Made by a program: the position numbers and the translations under genes. Positions 7,074 to 14,903 of a stretch of 64,000 bases of DNA are shown piece after piece. The stretch covers positions 1-64,000 of the forward strand of contig CBFIEM010000005.1 of NCBI GenBank assembly GCA_965661625.1. The letters are read 5' to 3'. The notes beneath the pieces were generated by a model. It was given only the letters and a program-made list of their open reading frames with translations, had not been told where the DNA came from and did no database searches. The stretch's first letter is position 1; every line of letters begins with the position of its first letter. The DNA comes from GCA-2705995 sp965661625. Its GTDB lineage: Bacteria > Bacteroidota > Bacteroidia > Flavobacteriales_G > Salibacteraceae.

Positions 7074-9869
7074 ATGAAAATGCACATTAAACGTATATTA
7101 ATTGGACTGGGATGTCTCGGTGTTCTTTCTTTCCATGCATCCTTTTGGATAGCTCCAAAAACAGTTGAGAGCAAGGTGCCATTTGAGGCAAAAGCAGACT
7201 CCATACTGAATACGTTAAGTACAGATGAAATGCTCCCTTACCTCATTTTTTCACGCGCACCTTCATCAGACGAATTGAACAATTTGATTCCTGGTGGGGT
7301 GGAAAGGGATTTTGCAACTCCAAATGAGGAGGGTAGTGGTTTAATGACTTTTTCATCCATAGAAAATTGTTTGTTCTCACTAGAAGACTCGTCTTTAACC
7401 AGTTTGCAAGGCCTCAACGCAATCGAGTCAGATTCGCAATTCTATGAAGTTGCAGCTTACATGGCGCATAAATGCGCAAATATGGGCGTAGACCTTGTTT
7501 TTGGTCCCGATGTATCTCTTGCTAAAGTTGATCAAGAAGCATCAACGCGTATTGGCGAGAATCATTTTCAAACTGCCCACCGGTTAAGGCTTATGTTAAG
7601 TGCATTTGAACAACAAGGAGTGCTGCTTGTGCCTACAAACGTACCCGGCGTTCACCATTCAGTATTACAAAATGGTACTGCAGTGGATGATAGGACATTT
7701 AACGAGCTTCAAACCGAAGCGCTGTTTATGTTACGGGAACTTATTGACCATGATGTGAAAGGGTTGGCATTTCCAAAAGTGGTCTTTCCAGCAATAGACA
7801 CCACCAAAAAACCGTTGAGTGAATCCTCTTTTTTCTTGAATGACTTTTTAGTTGAACGCATGCATTTTTCAGGTATTCGTTTTCCAAACTCGCCAAAAAA
7901 GTATGGTAAAACTGAGTCAGTTGAAGCACTGAGAAATGGATTAGATATATTATGGGTAGATGATTATGGTGCAGTGCTCAAACAATTGCAAAAAGCCGTC
8001 TCAAAAGGCCAGCTCTCTGATTCATTGGTAAGGATTAAAGCTAGAAAAGTATTAGGTCTGGCATTGCTTGCCGAAGATTTGCAAAGTAAGGCTCCTAATG
8101 CGGCTTCGTTTTTTCCCATGAGGCACGCCGCTAGAACGGGAGTGATGCTTCGAAATGATAGTGACCTGCCCATTACAAGAACAGATACCCTTCGGTTAGG
8201 CTTGTTAGTAATTGGTGAGCACAATACTAAGGCACTTGCTGAAACCATGGCAGAGTATGCAGCAATTCAAGAGCTGCGCATGCCGAGAAACCCCACCAAA
8301 TTCCAGTTGGATTCTGTCCTTCGTGAACTGGATAGGTTTGACCACAGCTTTGTGGCTGTTTTTCCGAGAGCAAAGCCTTATGATTACGCGGAGTTTGATG
8401 ATGTGTTGAGGTATATTAATGAATCAGGTACTACTACCTTACTGGCTTTTGGAAATCCCCAATCACACCAGATGCATTGGAATAGATTTGCTGAAAATCA
8501 ACATGTATTGTTGTTCTGGGGAATTGGTGATGCTCACCAGCGAGTTGCTGCTCAGATTGTATTTGGTGCTCGTGATGCTTTGGGCCAACTGCCTTTGAAA
8601 TTAACAAACGCGTTTCCTGTTGGCCTCGGTTTACATCATAAATCAAAGAGTAGATTGGCTTTCGCACAACCTGAAGAGGCTGGGTTGAATACCGAAATAT
8701 TGACTAAAATTGATTCAATTGTCAACTATGGAATCGAAGAGCAAGCTTTTCCTGGATGCCAAGTAGTTGTTGCGCGAAAAGGAATGCTTGTCTGGAACAA
8801 ATCTTATGGCCATCATACCTATCAGGCCGAAAGACCTGTTTTAACCACGGATTTATATGATGTTGCCTCAGTGACCAAAATTGCCGCATCAATGATTAGC
8901 TTCATGTATTTGGATGATATGGGGGTGATTTCATTAGATCAAAGATTGGGAGATCTGCTTCCTGATATCGTGTCTGGTACACCCTATGAACAAATCATTT
9001 TACGTGATATGCTAGCCCATCAAGCTGGATTGAAATCATGGATTCCCTTCTACCAAGAAACGCTTGGAAAAACTGTTCCTAGGTATGATGTTTATAGCTT
9101 GGTAGGGAATGAAACTTATCCCTATCAAGTCGCGGAAAACATGTACATCCATCGCGACTATCCAGATTCGATTTTACATCGGATCACTGAAACACCATTA
9201 GGTGAGCGTGGAAAATACCTCTACAGTGACCTTGGCTATTATTTCATTCAGCAAATCGTTGAAAAGTATACCAAAATGCCACTTGACCAGTTTGTCGAAC
9301 AGACGTTCTACGCACCTATTGGCATGGGCAGAACACTCTACAATCCCTTGAAGCGATTTGATCAAGATGAAATTATTCCAACAGAACGAGACGTAACCTT
9401 TCGAAAGCAGTTAATTCATGGTTATGTGCATGATCCTGGTGCTGCGATGATGGGAGGAGTAGCTGGACATGCAGGTGTTTTTTCAACCGCAACTGATATG
9501 GCTAAGCTTATGGAAATGTACATGCGGTTTGGAAGTTATGGTGGAATGCGCTTTTTACAACGAGAAACAATAGCTTCTTATACCAAATGTCAATATTGCG
9601 CAGACCCTTCTTCGGATAATAGGAGGGCGGCAGGTTTTGATAAGCCAGTTATGGATGGAGGCCCAGGTCCAACGTGCGACTGTGTATCATACAATTCGTT
9701 TGGACATACGGGATTTACGGGAACTATTGCGTGGGCCGACCCTGATGAAGAGGTGGTATTCGTATTTTTATCAAACCGTATCCACCCATCGGCATCCAAT
9801 AAAAAACTGATTCGAATGGGGACACGAACTGAGATTATGGAAGTCATTTACGATGCAATAAGCGATTGA
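7074..9869 (+). CDS. Exported GH3-like/serine hydrolase (class C beta-lactamase fold) fusion protein with degenerate GH3 site
   Basis: A 931-residue protein with an N-terminal signal segment. Residues ~30-340 resemble the beta-N-acetylglucosaminidase (NagZ-type) GH3 barrel, ~360-530 the GH3 C-terminal alpha/beta sandwich, and ~540-930 a beta-lactamase/esterase domain. The serine hydrolase residues are present: SVTK (SxxK), YSDLGYY (YxN-like) and GHTGFTG (KTG-like). The GH3 catalytic signatures are not: where KHFPGHGDT is expected the protein has PTNVPGVHHS, and the nucleophile segment (usually FTDAL) reads FPNSP. Such fusions act on the envelope, probably on peptidoglycan fragments or peptides. 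Here the GH3 half may only bind. bshA follows 4 bases later. Confidence 0.85.
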   Translation: MKMHIKRILIGLGCLGVLSFHASFWIAPKTVESKVPFEAKADSILNTLSTDEMLPYLIFSRAPSSDELNNLIPGGVERDFATPNEEGSGLMTFSSIENCLFSLEDSSLTSLQGLNAIESDSQFYEVAAYMAHKCANMGVDLVFGPDVSLAKVDQEASTRIGENHFQTAHRLRLMLSAFEQQGVLLVPTNVPGVHHSVLQNGTAVDDRTFNELQTEALFMLRELIDHDVKGLAFPKVVFPAIDTTKKPLSESSFFLNDFLVERMHFSGIRFPNSPKKYGKTESVEALRNGLDILWVDDYGAVLKQLQKAVSKGQLSDSLVRIKARKVLGLALLAEDLQSKAPNAASFFPMRHAARTGVMLRNDSDLPITRTDTLRLGLLVIGEHNTKALAETMAEYAAIQELRMPRNPTKFQLDSVLRELDRFDHSFVAVFPRAKPYDYAEFDDVLRYINESGTTTLLAFGNPQSHQMHWNRFAENQHVLLFWGIGDAHQRVAAQIVFGARDALGQLPLKLTNAFPVGLGLHHKSKSRLAFAQPEEAGLNTEILTKIDSIVNYGIEEQAFPGCQVVVARKGMLVWNKSYGHHTYQAERPVLTTDLYDVASVTKIAASMISFMYLDDMGVISLDQRLGDLLPDIVSGTPYEQIILRDMLAHQAGLKSWIPFYQETLGKTVPRYDVYSLVGNETYPYQVAENMYIHRDYPDSILHRITETPLGERGKYLYSDLGYYFIQQIVEKYTKMPLDQFVEQTFYAPIGMGRTLYNPLKRFDQDEIIPTERDVTFRKQLIHGYVHDPGAAMMGGVAGHAGVFSTATDMAKLMEMYMRFGSYGGMRFLQRETIASYTKCQYCADPSSDNRRAAGFDKPVMDGGPGPTCDCVSYNSFGHTGFTGTIAWADPDEEVVFVFLSNRIHPSASNKKLIRMGTRTEIMEVIYDAISD

Positions 9870-9873
9870 AATT

Positions 9874-11031
9874 ATGCGAATAGGTATTGTGTGTTACCCT
9901 ACGTTTGGTGGGAGTGGAGTAGTAGCAACGGAGCTGGGAAAGGAGTTAGCGGAAAAGGGACATTCTGTGCATTTCATCACCTACAATCAACCCGTTAGGC
10001 TTGATCTGGAAAATCCAAATGTTTTTTATCATGAAGTTAATGTTTCGCAATATCCATTGTTCGATTATCCTCCTTATGAACTCGTGTTAACCTCGAAACT
10101 TGTGGATGTGGTGACCTTCGAAAAACTCGATATTCTCCATGTGCATTATGCCATTCCTCATGCGTCAGCTGCGTATATGGCAAAACAAATTCTAGCTTCT
10201 AAAGGAATTGATATTCCTTTTGTAACTACCCTGCACGGAACAGATATAACACTGGTAGGAAAAGACGCCTCCTTTGAACCAGTCATTACATTTGCGATAA
10301 ATAACAGTGATGCCGTTACTGCAGTAAGTCAAGACTTGAGACGGGAAACGTTTACCCATTTCGGGATAACACGCGAAATAGAGGTGATTCCCAATTTCAT
10401 TTGTTTAGACCGGCATTCTCAAGTAACCAATCCACTTGTTAGAGAGCGGTACGCTCCAAATGGAGAGCGAATAATAATGCATATTTCCAACTTCAGACCT
10501 GTGAAGCGCGTTCAGGATATTATGCAAGTATTCAAACGGTTAAATGAGGTTGTTCCTTCAAAGTTACTTCTAATTGGCGATGGCCCAGAACGATCTGAAT
10601 TGGAGCAATTATGCAGGGATTTAGGCACTTGCGGAAAGGTACATTTCTTAGGAAAAGTGAAGAACACAGAAGCGGTGCTTGCAGGTGCTGATTTGTTCAT
10701 GTTAACATCAGAAAAGGAAAGTTTTGGGCTTGCGGCATTAGAGGCAATGGCGAGCAGTGTACCTGTGATTTCGACAAATACGGGTGGTTTACCTGAGGTA
10801 AACGTAGATGGGTTCAGCGGATACTTGCATGAAGTAGGCGACATTGAAGGGATGACTGCAAGTGCAGTGAAATTACTCTCAGATCAAAACCTCTTGGATC
10901 AGTTTAAATCTAATGCTCTAAAACAAGCAGAAAAATTCGCCATTCAACAGGTTTTACCCATGTATGAGAAGTTGTACAAGGCCGTGATTGAGAAAACGTA
11001 TCATTCTGCTTTCCCAAATTCGAATGCATAA
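9874..11031 (+). CDS. bshA: N-acetyl-alpha-D-glucosaminyl L-malate synthase BshA
   Basis: GT4-family glycosyltransferase that makes GlcNAc-malate from UDP-GlcNAc and L-malate, the first step of bacillithiol synthesis. The 385-residue protein starts with the distinctive MRIGIVCYPTFGGSGVVATE and carries HGTDITLVG, the GT-B donor-site motif ESFGLAALEAMA and the NTGGLPEV loop. Length and opening match BshA closely. It lies 4 bases downstream of the serine hydrolase gene, and its last 31 bases overlap the convergent lipoprotein gene. bshB and bshC are not in the window. Confidence 0.95.
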   Translation: MRIGIVCYPTFGGSGVVATELGKELAEKGHSVHFITYNQPVRLDLENPNVFYHEVNVSQYPLFDYPPYELVLTSKLVDVVTFEKLDILHVHYAIPHASAAYMAKQILASKGIDIPFVTTLHGTDITLVGKDASFEPVITFAINNSDAVTAVSQDLRRETFTHFGITREIEVIPNFICLDRHSQVTNPLVRERYAPNGERIIMHISNFRPVKRVQDIMQVFKRLNEVVPSKLLLIGDGPERSELEQLCRDLGTCGKVHFLGKVKNTEAVLAGADLFMLTSEKESFGLAALEAMASSVPVISTNTGGLPEVNVDGFSGYLHEVGDIEGMTASAVKLLSDQNLLDQFKSNALKQAEKFAIQQVLPMYEKLYKAVIEKTYHSAFPNSNA

Positions 11032-11480
11032 GATTTGTTGTAGCCATTAACTACCCCTAAACCTGCAAAATAAAGACTGTCCCCCGATTCATTCCCCTGA
11101 AGTACCAGTTGCATGGGGAAATTCTTACTGAGCGCTTTGAATTTAAATTCATTTGACTCCCAACTTTCTAGCTCATAGAAAAACGTGTCGGGTGCATTTG
11201 GCTGAATAAGAGCTAATCGAATTGGATGATCTAAGGATACCAGAAAGGTCTCCATCAGCGAAGAATCATTGTCGGTGATGTAAATTTGCTTGCCTTCAAT
11301 AACATCAGAGCCTACCTTCCAGGCTTGAAGGTGTGTTGTTTCTTGAAAAGTCCGCAACCATGTTCCTGCTATAAAATTAAAATCTTTAGCTTTAGGAGAA
11401 CAACTTGTACATGCCACAACAATTAATATTAAACATCTTTGGTACGTACTTTGGTAACTCAGGATCAAATTGTTCATCAT
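11001..11480 (-). CDS. Predicted lipoprotein, lipocalin-like (DUF6265-type)
   Basis: A 159-residue protein with a short signal segment and a lipobox-like VACTSC, followed by a compact beta-rich domain that opens with FIAGTW, as in DUF6265/lipocalin-like proteins. Probably a small lipoprotein of the cell envelope; no ligand can be inferred. The only ATGs (11480 and 11477) are followed by an N-region of ~14 residues before the hydrophobic stretch. The ATG at 11480 overlaps the ATG of the divergent small lipoprotein, and the 3' end overlaps bshA by 31 bases, so the gene is overlapped at both ends. Start choice is uncertain. Confidence 0.65.
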   Translation of the reverse strand: MMNNLILSYQSTYQRCLILIVVACTSCSPKAKDFNFIAGTWLRTFQETTHLQAWKVGSDVIEGKQIYITDNDSSLMETFLVSLDHPIRLALIQPNAPDTFFYELESWESNEFKFKALSKNFPMQLVLQGNESGDSLYFAGLGVVNGYNKSYAFEFGKAE

Positions 11481-11679
11481 GAAAAAGGCATTATTTATTC
11501 TGGTATGTGTTTCAATATTGACAGCGAGCTGCTCAAAGTGTTACGATTGCAAGCAAACAGTTGACATTAAGGACGCGCAGGGAAACGTAATTGATCAGCA
11601 AACGGTAAATGAAGAGGTTTGTACAGCTGATAAAGATGAAGTTAATGATAAAGAATCACAAGGGTTTCAATGCTCATAG
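11479..11679 (+). CDS. Small cysteine-rich lipoprotein
   Basis: A 66-residue protein starting MKKALFILVCVSIL with a lipobox at LTASCS, so the mature lipoprotein is only about 48 residues. It has further cysteines at CYDC, EVC and near the C-terminus, suggesting disulfide bonds in the periplasm. Small lipoproteins of this style are frequent in Bacteroidota and have no assigned function. The ATG at 11479 is taken rather than the in-frame TTG nine bases upstream. It ends 4 bases before the convergent SUI1-family gene. Confidence 0.7.
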   Translation: MKKALFILVCVSILTASCSKCYDCKQTVDIKDAQGNVIDQQTVNEEVCTADKDEVNDKESQGFQCS

Positions 11680-11683
11680 TTTA

Positions 11684-12025
11684 CTAACCCCCAGCGAGCT
11701 TTACGCTGTAGCCGTCATTCTTTAGAACTGCTTCCATTTTTTTTCGGTGGTCACCTTGGATTAGAATTTCTCCATCTTTAACGGTTCCACCAGTTCCCAA
11801 TTGCTGCTTTAGCGACTTGCCGAGGTCCGTTAAATCTGATTCGTTACCAATAAACCCTTTGACTACTGAAACTAGTTTGTTGCCTTTTTTCCGATCCAGC
11901 CAAATCCTGAGGTCTTGCTCATTTGGATCTAATGTTTCCACTTCAAAATCGTCATCCGCTTCATAGTCGAAATCAGGTTTTGTGGAGTAGACTACATTAA
12001 TTCGCTTCTTATTTTTCTTCGCCAT
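11684..12025 (-). CDS. SUI1/YciH family translation factor-like protein
   Basis: A 113-residue protein with a basic N-terminus, an acidic linker (residues ~18-38) and a SUI1 domain visible as VVKGFIG, GKSLKQQLGTGGTVKDG and IQGDHRKKMEAVLKNDGY. The bacterial YciH proteins are homologous to eukaryotic eIF1 and are thought to affect initiation fidelity, perhaps under stress; they are not essential initiation factors. The start overlaps the lipid kinase gene by 17 bases, so translation is coupled. Confidence 0.88.
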   Translation of the reverse strand: MAKKNKKRINVVYSTKPDFDYEADDDFEVETLDPNEQDLRIWLDRKKGNKLVSVVKGFIGNESDLTDLGKSLKQQLGTGGTVKDGEILIQGDHRKKMEAVLKNDGYSVKLAGG

Positions 12026-12893
12026 GATTCGAAACTAGCACATTTAGTTTTATTGGATGAATCGAAAAGGTGAGCTTTTTATCAACAGATAAGCTCTCAC
12101 CGTCAATATTGAGCAATGAGACTTGAGTAAAAAGTTCAACTACCTTGCCTTTATATATTTCAACATACCTTGACCTGTTCAAGGCTCCAGTAAATAATTG
12201 AGTTAAAAATGTTGGCAAAGCATGTAAGGGGGGTTTTTGAACAAAACAAACATCAAGCAACCCATCAGTAATAGAAGCACCCGGTGCAATTTTGGCATTA
12301 TTTCCAAACTCCGAACCGTTAGCAATTACAACCATAAATGCCTTTCGTTCAAAGGTATCCCCATCTATAGCTAACTGATAGTTAATTGATTTGTAGTTCG
12401 GATACGCCTTAAGCGCAGCTTTAATATAACCGGGGAGCCCTCGAGTTTTGGTTGACTGAAATGATTTAGCGATATAGGCATCGAACCCAACTCCTGCCAA
12501 CATACCAAATAGCTCACCTTGAACAATACCAATATCAATGTCAATTGCTTTGAAATTCAACAAGCATGCGAGGGAATCCATTAAGTTGGTTGGTATACCC
12601 AAATGTCGGGCTAATCCATTACCGCTCCCTACAGGAAGAATAGCCAACCTTTTATTGCTCCCATGAATGCCTTTCATTACCTCATGAACAGTTCCATCTC
12701 CTCCAACTGCAACAACCACTTGATCGGAATTATTAGGGATTTGATGAGCAATATGGGTAGCATCCTTTGCTTTTTTGGTAAGTTTAATGCGTGCTGAGAT
12801 GTTGTGTTTCTCAATAAATGCGCTGATAACTTTAACGGTCTGATCGCCGGAATGCGTGCCTGAAATAGGATTTACAATAAAGGTGTAGTGCAT
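12009..12893 (-). CDS. Diacylglycerol kinase-family lipid kinase (YegS/DgkB type)
   Basis: A 294-residue soluble lipid kinase with the NTP-binding signature VAVGGDGTVHEV and the following LPVGSGNGLARHLG, which define the DAGK catalytic domain, and a C-terminal beta-sandwich with IDGESL. It should phosphorylate diacylglycerol or a related lipid or sphingoid base. It sits 4 bases after the LTA-synthase-like gene; LTA-synthase-type enzymes release diacylglycerol when they use phosphatidylglycerol, so recycling of that product is a reasonable but unproven link. Confidence 0.9.
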   Translation of the reverse strand: MHYTFIVNPISGTHSGDQTVKVISAFIEKHNISARIKLTKKAKDATHIAHQIPNNSDQVVVAVGGDGTVHEVMKGIHGSNKRLAILPVGSGNGLARHLGIPTNLMDSLACLLNFKAIDIDIGIVQGELFGMLAGVGFDAYIAKSFQSTKTRGLPGYIKAALKAYPNYKSINYQLAIDGDTFERKAFMVVIANGSEFGNNAKIAPGASITDGLLDVCFVQKPPLHALPTFLTQLFTGALNRSRYVEIYKGKVVELFTQVSLLNIDGESLSVDKKLTFSIHPIKLNVLVSNHGEEK

Positions 12894-12897
12894 AAAG

Positions 12898-14769
12898 CTA
12901 GTGACTGAGCTGATTATAGATCATTCGGGTATTATAATCTTGCCAGAAGGCGTGCATTTCCATTCGCATTGCTTTCAATTGCTCTGGATGTTGCTCAGCA
13001 ATATTACGCTCCATTTTAAAATCCCGATCATGCAAGAAAAGGTATTCTTCTTCTTTATTGGTTTGGTAAATCCATGGATACTTAACCAATTGGTGTTTGT
13101 AGTGATGGTACATTACCGCCCCGCCGCTTGAATTCGCAAACATATTTGTGCCAAATGCAAAGTAGGGCTCGGGATACCCGAGGTAATCCAATATGGTAGG
13201 CATAATGTCTATTTGTTGCACTATGCTGTTGGTGTCATATGTTGGTTTGAGCTCTCCTGAACCATCAATTATACAAATAGGAATTTCAAAATTTCCAACG
13301 GCATTATTGTATCGGTCAGACTGTTGAACGGATGTGTGGTCAGCTGTTAGGATAAAAAGTGTGTTGCTATACCAGGAGGTTTTCGATGCTTTGCGCATGA
13401 ATGCTCCTAATACGGCGTCCGTGTAACGAACGGCTTTATGAATTGGATGCGAACCAGACTCAAGACTGTCGTCAAAGGGTCCAGGAACACGGTAAGGGTG
13501 ATGCGATGATAGTGTAAAAAGCGTGCTTTGAAATGGGGGTGACATAGCGTTGAGTTCCTCCAACCAAAAATCCATGAATGGGCCATCAAAAATGCCCCAT
13601 GTACCGTCATAGTCATCGGAATTAGGGTATTCGTTTCTGCCAACATAATTGCTGATTCCAGCAGCATTTGTAAAAGAGTTAAAGCCCATGGTGCCATTAT
13701 TCCCACCATGATAGAATGAAGTGGTGTACCCGTATTTACTTAAGGCTGCAGGCAAACTCTCAAATCGATTTGCCGCATATGAAGAACTGATGAATGGTGT
13801 TTCCATCAGGGTAGGGATAGAGGCTAAAATGGCTGGTACGCCGTCAATCGATTTTCGGCCATTTGCAAAGCTGTATTTATAGGTTACTCCTTCTTTTAGC
13901 AGAGAATCTAATTGCGGAGTATATCCTTCATCAGAATTGAAGAACCCGATGTACTCTTTTGAAAAAGACTCTAGGATTAGAACGACAACATTTTTGGGGT
14001 TAAACGGTCCCTTGGCCTGATGATCATGCGAAACCAAGGTTGCCAACTTTTGTTTAGTGAAAAACTGCTGTTCGGTTAGACCTGGGTTTTCAATTGATTT
14101 TATGAAGGTAAACGCGGTATTTAAAACAAGCGGTATATCACGCGATTGAACGACTTTCCCAGCATCAATAACACCTAATGGAACCAACTGAATACCTCCT
14201 CTAATGCCTATTCCCATTCCGATAACCACTAGTACTGACGCCGAAATGTTCTGCTTGAGGTTAAAAGGCCTGCTGAATGCATTGAACCGGTTTGGGATGC
14301 GTTCAACAACAACAAATAATCCCAGAAGAAATACGATGCCTAAAACAATGATGTACCAAAAGTCAGCAATGAATGCAGGTAGAATTGAGATCAAATCATT
14401 TCCATAAGAAATCAAGTCAAGCAAATCGGCAGTTGTGCGTTTCAACGTAAACTTAAAATATTCAATATCGATTAAATTCGCACCTACCGCAGGAATAATA
14501 GCTAGCCAATAGAAAGCCTTTTCAATGGTAAACAACGTTTTGTTTTTGGGAAACCAAATGTGAATCAATGAGATTAGGATGAATGGAGCTAATATCCAAG
14601 ACAAAACAATAGCGTCAAATCGAATCCCGTGAAGGAATGCAGGCCCAACATCAGCCGAAAAGTAGTTGCTGTTAAAAATATAGAAAGCTAGTCTGCTAAG
14701 CGACATGAGTACAAAGGCCGATAATATCCGCCAGAAAACGCTAATTGCTATATTCATTGAGGTGTTCAT
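12898..14769 (-). CDS. LTA synthase family protein (membrane sulfatase-fold phosphotransferase)
   Basis: About 623 residues: five N-terminal membrane helices (to residue ~205) and an extracytoplasmic sulfatase/alkaline-phosphatase domain. Metal-site motifs are LILESFSKEYIG, the presumed nucleophile segment GRKSIDGVPAI (Ser in place of the Thr of Gram-positive LtaS) and TLSSHHPYRVPG with TADHTS. In Gram-negatives these enzymes move phosphoglycerol or phosphoethanolamine onto glycans; the acceptor here is unknown. The ATG at 14769 is used; the longer GTG start at 14772 would lie within a few bases of the promoter element. The lipid kinase and SUI1 genes follow. Confidence 0.88.
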   Translation of the reverse strand: MNTSMNIAISVFWRILSAFVLMSLSRLAFYIFNSNYFSADVGPAFLHGIRFDAIVLSWILAPFILISLIHIWFPKNKTLFTIEKAFYWLAIIPAVGANLIDIEYFKFTLKRTTADLLDLISYGNDLISILPAFIADFWYIIVLGIVFLLGLFVVVERIPNRFNAFSRPFNLKQNISASVLVVIGMGIGIRGGIQLVPLGVIDAGKVVQSRDIPLVLNTAFTFIKSIENPGLTEQQFFTKQKLATLVSHDHQAKGPFNPKNVVVLILESFSKEYIGFFNSDEGYTPQLDSLLKEGVTYKYSFANGRKSIDGVPAILASIPTLMETPFISSSYAANRFESLPAALSKYGYTTSFYHGGNNGTMGFNSFTNAAGISNYVGRNEYPNSDDYDGTWGIFDGPFMDFWLEELNAMSPPFQSTLFTLSSHHPYRVPGPFDDSLESGSHPIHKAVRYTDAVLGAFMRKASKTSWYSNTLFILTADHTSVQQSDRYNNAVGNFEIPICIIDGSGELKPTYDTNSIVQQIDIMPTILDYLGYPEPYFAFGTNMFANSSGGAVMYHHYKHQLVKYPWIYQTNKEEEYLFLHDRDFKMERNIAEQHPEQLKAMRMEMHAFWQDYNTRMIYNQLSH

Positions 14770-14774
14770 CACAG

Positions 14775-14782
14775 CAAAAGTA
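14775..14782 (-). promoter_or_regulatory. Candidate -7 promoter element of the LTA-synthase-like operon
   Basis: Minus strand TACTTTTG matches TAnnTTTG and ends 5 bases before the ATG at 14769, so the mRNA would start at or next to the start codon. Confidence 0.55.
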
Positions 14783-14878
14783 ATATCCCCAGCTGAAAGG
14801 AATGTACTTTAATTGAGCGACTTGCTCCGAGGGGGAAAAGTTCCTTTTTGACATGAGCCATTGAGGTACAAGAAATAG

Positions 14879-14886
14879 TACATTTG
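14879..14886 (+). promoter_or_regulatory. Candidate -7 promoter element of the 2-oxoacid dehydrogenase gene
   Basis: TACATTTG matches TAnnTTTG exactly and ends 17 bases before the ATG at 14904, giving a leader of about 10 bases. A TTG lies 16-18 bases upstream and could serve as the -33 box. Confidence 0.55.
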
Positions 14887-14903
14887 AGCAACACACAGGA
14901 TTC

